The notes below the pieces were generated by a model. It was not told where the DNA came from and did no database searches. It saw only the letters and a program-made list of their open reading frames with translations. Positions 59,076-64,000 of a stretch of 64,000 bases of DNA are shown piece after piece (the first letter of the stretch is position 1; each line of letters starts with the position of its first letter). The DNA is taken from positions 4,092,001 through 4,156,000 of the forward strand of contig NC_064680.1 of assembly GCF_023278565.1 (NCBI RefSeq). Direction: 5' to 3'. Source of the DNA: Colletotrichum lupini. Its lineage: Eukaryota; Ascomycota; Sordariomycetes; Glomerellales; Glomerellaceae. The position numbers and the translations under genes are program-made.

Positions 59076-59762
59076 TACTGGGTAAACTCAATTCAAATGC
59101 TCGGGCCCACTAAACGCTTGGAAATCTGAAATTTTGTTAGATTCCATTGATAGTCTTCCTATAAAATAACAGGCCTTTGCCAACATGGACAACACACAGC
59201 AACATCCAAGCTTATGAAGCTATATCAGCAATGCAGATGTTACCGATACGCGGGCTCACTTGATGGGTTGAGGGACCATGATAGGATATGTATTCTTAGT
59301 GTTGCACTTAGACCCTTCAGTAACAGCGCTTGAGGCGCTCCTTAGATGTACTCATGGGGTCCAATAATACGTCATACCATCATCGCCATCCTTATTTTTC
59401 GAACCTTGCTAGAGTCGCGGCAACTGTGCCATAATATTGGCTTAGTTAATTGGTTACAACAAAGTTTATCAGATCGTGCCGTATATGTTCTCATTGACCG
59501 AGCGTGGGAAACTTGGTCGCGGGGGTCGTACATGTCCTCACCTGCCTTGCCCTAGGGCTTCGCTTTCAGAAAAGCTTGATTCCGGAGTGCTGGAGATACT
59601 CTTCAATCTCATTTTATCGCATGTACACTTGTCGGAATGCGGCTTTCTGTTCGATTCGGAGAAGCACTGATATCTGCACGTTGTAGCCGGCATCATCAGC
59701 CATTAAGAATTCCCATCTTACAACATTAATCAGGCAGAATCCATACCAGGAGACGCCCTCAG
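59076..59762. other. Intergenic
   Basis: 687 bp with the promoter of the secreted-protein gene at its right end. Short ORFs only, none recognised. Confidence 0.45.
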
Positions 59763-60633
59763 ATGCGCTTCCTTGCCACTCTTTTGGCCGTTGCTGGCCT
59801 GGCATTCGGGATCCCTGCCAACCTCGTCGATAGATCCGCGCCACCTCGGGTCAAGAATATCGACTTCAAAGAAATGAGATTGCGAATGCACCTGAAGCAC
59901 CCGACTCACCTAATCTCCCAGTCTTTCGACTTGAACGATGTAAAGGGGATGTTGGTGTCTCGCGCTGGCACAGCAGATACAATCTACATCCGTAACTTCA
60001 ACACCTTCATCCCAATGACCAGCTTCCGAAACGGACCGACTTCGGATGGAGAGACCACCGCAGAGAACCACTGCTTCATGTGGGACGAATGGGAGCTTCG
60101 CGATGTCAAGTCATACTGGAGTTCGTACACGGCAGCTTCCAAGATGCAGCATGTTGGGCTCGTCGGCGACCCCGAGACTGTGGCGATCCCCTGGGAGGAG
60201 AAAGTTTCCGTCAAGAGGAGGATCAGTCTTACTCCTGACTGGAGGCCCATTAAATCTGTGCTGAGCATTGCACTGGGCATGAATACAACGGACGAATGGA
60301 CCCATGGGGGAACCTTCCAATGCACGACTGCTCCCAATAAGAGAATCCGTCTTTGGTTCCAGAAGTATGTCGGATCAGGTAAGCTTTGGAAGGAATCTTG
60401 CTTCGTGTTCAGGATACTGACTAGGATACAGCATATGCATTCAAGAAGATATGCAGAAGTTGCGGCGGTGAAAGACCGGTGTGTGAGCAAACGTGGACGC
60501 CACAGGGCCAGATTATCATTCCCTCTGATGGGTAAGTTGGTGTTTTTTCGTTGTGATGATTGTTGGGCTGATTTCGAGCCCACCTAGCTCCGATCCGGAC
60601 CTCAACTACAACATGCATTGTAGCTCTGATTAG
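59763..60633 (+). CDS. Secreted six-cysteine protein of unknown family
   Basis: Three exons, 59763-60378, 60432-60531 and 60588-60633, with introns of 53 and 56 bp, giving 253 residues. The first 16 residues (MRFLATLLAVAGLAFG) are a clear signal peptide. The mature part has six cysteines: one in ENHCFMWDEW, one in GGTFQCTT, three in KICRSCGGERPVCEQ, and one in NMHCSSD near the end. It is rich in aromatic residues, with one sequon at NTTD. All cysteines of the last 50 residues depend on the two introns being spliced; the unspliced frame stops at 60585-60587. I do not recognise the fold; an effector-like or cell-surface role is only a possibility. Confidence 0.75.
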
Positions 60634-61244
60634 ATCGGGCGAGACAAGTTGAAGCGGCGACGGCGATGCGCCCGGTTAGAGAACTATTTTTAGACCACAA
60701 GTCAAGTCCTGGTTTTCATGGGTCATACTGCTTCGCCTCATCATCGACAATGGAACAGGTGTCTAGTCGAAAGTTTCACCATCACCAAGATCTCGACCTC
60801 ATCCACGGCAATAGGGTGTCGCCCGAACGTATAATAGGCTCCAATCTATCCAATTCTTGAGTGATCGCCTTTCCATCTTCCAGCATGTGTATATGGCATA
60901 GATCAATATCATTAGTATCATGTCAGTACGACTACTTCTTACTGACATACATTTCATTGGCTCAGGTAAGATAATGGTCCTCTTAATATGTGAACAGAAT
61001 GTTTGGTGCTGACCCCGCAGCCTACTTGCAAGTGTAGCCTCACTACTTATCTTGAGCCAATCAGTCTTCGTATGTCGGCCGATCATGACCTTTAAGTCTT
61101 GAATTCCAACGTCATGTTGAATTTTCTTCATTTGTGACTCACCCTGCCAAATGTTTTTGCGATTCTTTTAAGTACGCGCCCTCAGTTACCAGCATCAATC
61201 TCATTCGGCGGCAGCAACAACACCACTGATGTCACTCAGCCATC
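60634..61244. other. Intergenic
   Basis: 611 bp; 3' flank of the secreted-protein gene and promoter of the MFS carrier. Nothing recognised. Confidence 0.45.
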
Positions 61245-62782
61245 ATGAACCACCAACATCTGGACTTCGAGCCCGAGGCAATAAACTTGCGCGGTCGCAC
61301 ATTGACAGCCAGTCCAGCGGTAACACAGCAAGAAAGCCAGAATGAGATTGAACAGGCGCCATTGCCGCCCGCAGACAGGAGAAAGGAGGCATGGCTTGTC
61401 TTGCTCGGATGCAGTCTGATCCAGTTTCCCGTGTGGGGTAGGTGAACTCGTGTGCCCCTCACTCCAACCGCTAAGGAGAAGATATCTGACTCTGGACTCT
61501 GTAGGGTACTCCCTCGCATTTGGTGTCTTCCAGGAATATTACGGCAGTCACCCTGACAAGCTTGAGGGCGATACCAGCAATATTGCAGTGATTGGGACCA
61601 CCTTGACGGTATGTTCGTGAATCCACTCCCGTATCATCACTTGGATGTGCTGACGAGGTCAGGGCATCATGTACCTCATCTCCCCTTTCACGTTCACGAT
61701 CTTGAGTAGATGGCCCCGTCTACGCCGTTGGTTCGGCCCACTTGGACTGCTCCTCACCGCGACCGGCTTCCTCTTATCCTCTTTTGCGACTACGGTGTGG
61801 CAGTTGATCGCAACGCAAGGTGTCATATGTGCCCTAGGCTGCGGGCTACTATTCACTCCAACGACTTTGTACCTGGATGAGTGGTTTGTCAAGCGAAAGG
61901 GCCTGGCTTACGGAGTCATGTGGGCTGGAAAATCTGCAGCTGGCGTCGGGCTACCCTTCGCCATGGAAACCTGTCTGCAGAAGTTCGGACCAGTAGTCAC
62001 GCTCCGAGCTTGGAGTGTTGCAACGGTACCACTCGTCCATTTTCATGCAAGCGCTGAATATATTACTCACAAGCGCACAGGTTCTCATCTCGGCGCCCCT
62101 CCTCTACTTCCTCAAACCACGTATCCCCGTCTCCCAGTCCTCCGCCGTACGCCGAATCAACCTCAACTTCATCCAGCTCCCCTTCTTCTGGATGCTCCAA
62201 ATCGGCAACGTCCTACAATCACTCGGCTATTTCCTCCCCTACACCTACCTCTCCACCTACGCCGTCCAACAACTCCACGTCTCTACAACTGTAGCAACGA
62301 CCCTGCTCGTCCTCATCAACGTCACCTCCATCCCCGGCGGCATCGTTATGGGCAGCCTGGGAGACCACCTCCGCGTCACCACCGTGATCCTCATATCGAC
62401 CATCGGTTCTGCGCTCGCAGTATTTTTGTTCTGGGGATTTTCGAGTCAGACAGCGCTGCTGGCTGTCTTCAGCATCACATACGGCTTCTTCGCCGGCGGG
62501 TTCAGTTCTACCTGGTCTGGAGTGCTGTCTGAGTTGAAGGCTGAGAGCCCGGCGGTGGACACGGGGTTCATCTTTGGGTTGTTGGCTGGTGGGAGAGGAA
62601 TCGGCAACGTGATTAGCGGGCCATTGAGCGTAGCTCTACTAACTGGGGATGGGTGGATAAGAGATGGCAAGGGCTGGGGGTATAGCGGACAATATGGCGG
62701 CATTATCTTGTTCACAGGCGTTACGGCAATGTTGGGTGGATGGGGTGCACTTGGTAGAGTCAAGTGCATTTGCGCCAGGTGA
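61245..62782 (+). CDS. MFS carrier, monocarboxylate-transporter-like
   Basis: Four exons, 61245-61437, 61505-61608, 61663-62025 and 62081-62782, with introns of 67, 54 and 55 bp, giving 453 residues. The polar N-terminus ends in RRKEAWLVLLGCSLIQFPVWGYSLAFGVFQEYY, the first span of fungal MCT-like (Mch) carriers. Further landmarks are VIGTTLTGIMYLISPF, LLLTATGFLLSSFATTVWQLI, TTLYLDEWFVKRKGLAYG (equivalent to the conserved YF..RR.LA.G loop), WAGKSAAGVGLPF, and the C-half GFFAGGFSSTWSGVL. The fungal family moves monocarboxylates, riboflavin or unknown solutes, so the substrate is open. The last residues come directly after span 12, where such proteins usually end. Confidence 0.86.
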
Positions 62783-63056
62783 GCTCAATGCTTAGGCCTG
62801 ATCCCATGCTAATGTCACTCCTCCACGCTTCGATCAATCGGACGTCGGTAGTCGGAGTAAGAGAAGTAAGGCAAATGCGTAGCCGATATCTGGTTCTTGG
62901 TATCAAATTTGCGAAAACATCCATGTCCAGAAGGCAACATAGGATAGGGCCAAAAGTTTGATCATGGGTAGACATTATTGCTATAAATCTCTCTAGTCTG
63001 ATTGTGGCATAATCCTCAACCTCCTAGATGAATCAATCATCATTATAACCACCCGT
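62783..63056. other. Short intergenic between convergent genes
   Basis: 274 bp between the MFS stop and the carboxypeptidase stop; contains both 3' ends. Confidence 0.45.
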
Positions 63057-64000
63057 CTAGTGGTTTCTCTTGTAAATGGTACCGTTTCCGGTAAAGTTAC
63101 CAGTCTGGGTAGTGAAGTCATCAGTGTTGCTGAAGTTGTCAATCTTTCCGAGCAGAATCTCGAGCATGCGGTACGCGACACCAGGAGTGTATCCGGGCAG
63201 CTCATGGCCGGCAAGACGAGCAGTGTAGAAGGTCAATCCACGATCGGCGGTCCACACACCCTGAATACCGGCGCCGGCAAGCGCGCCAGCATTGTACTCG
63301 GGGTGGTAAGGAGCGATGAGAGGCGTAGTGGGATACTCCGACAGACCCTGCGCGCCGTTCCAGGTCATGTTCTGGATCGCGAAAAGCGTACCGTTGGTGC
63401 TGAGAAGCATGTCGAGGTCACCAGAGCCGATGATGGTGTTGTTGGTGAACTCGATAACGCGCTGCAGGGCACCAGTGATGGCGGGGCCGTTAGACTGGTC
63501 AGAGCCGCGGCGAGTTCCGTTTCCGAAAACGTTGACATTGGTGCACTGCTGCCAATTGGAGTTGAGGGGTGCGTTGAGCGCCTTCTTGACGTCGGTGCGG
63601 TTGAAGTAGATCTCGGCGCCAGGCGGGGTGTAGTCGCCGCTGTTCACGATGCCGAGCTGGGAGTATGGGTGCGGGCAGGTCTCGGTGATGTGGTAGATGT
63701 TGAAGCAGGGGTTGACCTCGATGATGGCCTCGTAGAAGGTATCGAACATGTCGCAGGCGTAGACATCGCTGTTGTAGGGATCGGGCAGGACGGGGAAGGG
63801 CTCCTGGGGCGGCGGGAACTGGAAGTAGGTGTCGAGGTAGGAGGAGTAGTTGCACGAGTCCTGGCGGTCGCGGACTTGCTCCATGAAGGTCTCGTTGAGG
63901 TAGAAGAGGTTGTTCCAGAACTCGACGTAGGGGAGGATGACAACCTGCTGCTGAATCGTCTCGTCGCCGATGATGGGGTCGTTGATCGAGATACCGGCCA
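63057..64000 (-). CDS. Serine carboxypeptidase S10 family, 3' part (start outside window)
   Basis: Secreted or vacuolar enzyme that removes C-terminal residues. The visible 313 codons start in frame at 63998 and run to the stop at 63057. They contain INDPIIGDETIQQQ, the cysteine-rich middle (SCNYSSYL, ACDMFDTFYEAI, PCFNIYHITETCPHPYS), IYFNRTDVKKALNAP, the catalytic-Asp segment GSGDLDMLLSTNGT and the catalytic-His segment LAGHELPGYTPGVAYRMLEILLG. Many N-glycosylation sequons fit secretion. The catalytic serine (GESYAG-type motif) would lie before the visible part. Codon use is strongly C/G at third positions, as in a well-expressed gene. Confidence 0.92.
   Translation of the reverse strand, partial: AGISINDPIIGDETIQQQVVILPYVEFWNNLFYLNETFMEQVRDRQDSCNYSSYLDTYFQFPPPQEPFPVLPDPYNSDVYACDMFDTFYEAIIEVNPCFNIYHITETCPHPYSQLGIVNSGDYTPPGAEIYFNRTDVKKALNAPLNSNWQQCTNVNVFGNGTRRGSDQSNGPAITGALQRVIEFTNNTIIGSGDLDMLLSTNGTLFAIQNMTWNGAQGLSEYPTTPLIAPYHPEYNAGALAGAGIQGVWTADRGLTFYTARLAGHELPGYTPGVAYRMLEILLGKIDNFSNTDDFTTQTGNFTGNGTIYKRNH

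Noticed and set aside
59984..60583. 199-codon minus-strand ORF
   Set aside because: It is the antisense shadow of the secreted six-cysteine gene, which has a signal peptide and consistent splice sites.
62446..62769. 107-codon minus-strand ORF, proline-rich
   Set aside because: It is antisense to transmembrane spans of the MFS carrier; hydrophobic helices give such shadows.
63499..63943. Two overlapping low-complexity minus-strand ORFs (Leu/Arg- and Ser/Thr/Pro-rich)
   Set aside because: Both are alternate-frame shadows of the GC-rich carboxypeptidase coding sequence.
1..64000. CRISPR array or bacterial-type operons
   Set aside because: No spaced direct repeats; genes have spliceosomal introns and belong to fungal families.

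Overview
The window is nuclear DNA of a filamentous ascomycete (Pezizomycotina). Its genes carry many short introns (about 50-90 bp, GT-AG, often with a CTAAC-like branch site). The families are typical of fungi: salicylate-hydroxylase-like monooxygenase, old yellow enzyme, GMC oxidase, GH43, MFS carriers and S10 carboxypeptidase. About 25 kb is AT-rich DNA almost without CpA/TpG but full of TpA, the signature of repeat-induced point mutation (RIP). I cannot name the species.

Layout. Left arm (1-7.9 kb): 5'-truncated FAD monooxygenase, SAM methyltransferase, old yellow enzyme, alpha/beta hydrolase and Gfo/Idh/MocA oxidoreductase, an enzyme set that looks catabolic or tailoring. 7.89-15.26 kb: RIP-ruined copia-type LTR retrotransposon 1. 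15.3-24.8 kb: gene-poor DNA with a candidate frameshifted small gene, then a DUF1349-type protein and a class III aminotransferase. 24.8-36.9 kb: an MFS transporter gene hit twice. A 2.9 kb inverted-repeat DNA transposon (57-bp ends, 8-bp target duplication) sits inside one intron, and copia copy 2 sits in the last codons. 36.9-46.5 kb: HAD phosphatase, secreted GMC oxidoreductase and a large membrane protein of unknown function. 46.56-53.87 kb: copia copy 3, inverted, between two convergent genes. 54-64 kb: MFS sugar transporter divergent from an intracellular GH43 glycosidase, acyl-protein-thioesterase-like hydrolase, secreted six-cysteine protein of no known family, monocarboxylate-type MFS carrier, and the 3' part of a serine carboxypeptidase that runs off the window.

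How it fits together. The retrotransposons are one family (LTRs of 202-206 bp, 5-bp target duplications). Two have identical duplications (CTTTG, CAAAA); the third (GTAGC/GTAGT) differs at a C that precedes A, as RIP leakage predicts. The MFS gene keeps an open frame if its intron is spliced: the LTR supplies a new stop, and the original last 16 codons still lie beyond the element. The sugar transporter/GH43 pair shares a promoter with four copies of GGGTGGACG and several CreA-like sites and looks like a small pentoside-use unit. No CRISPR array, rRNA or convincing tRNA was seen.
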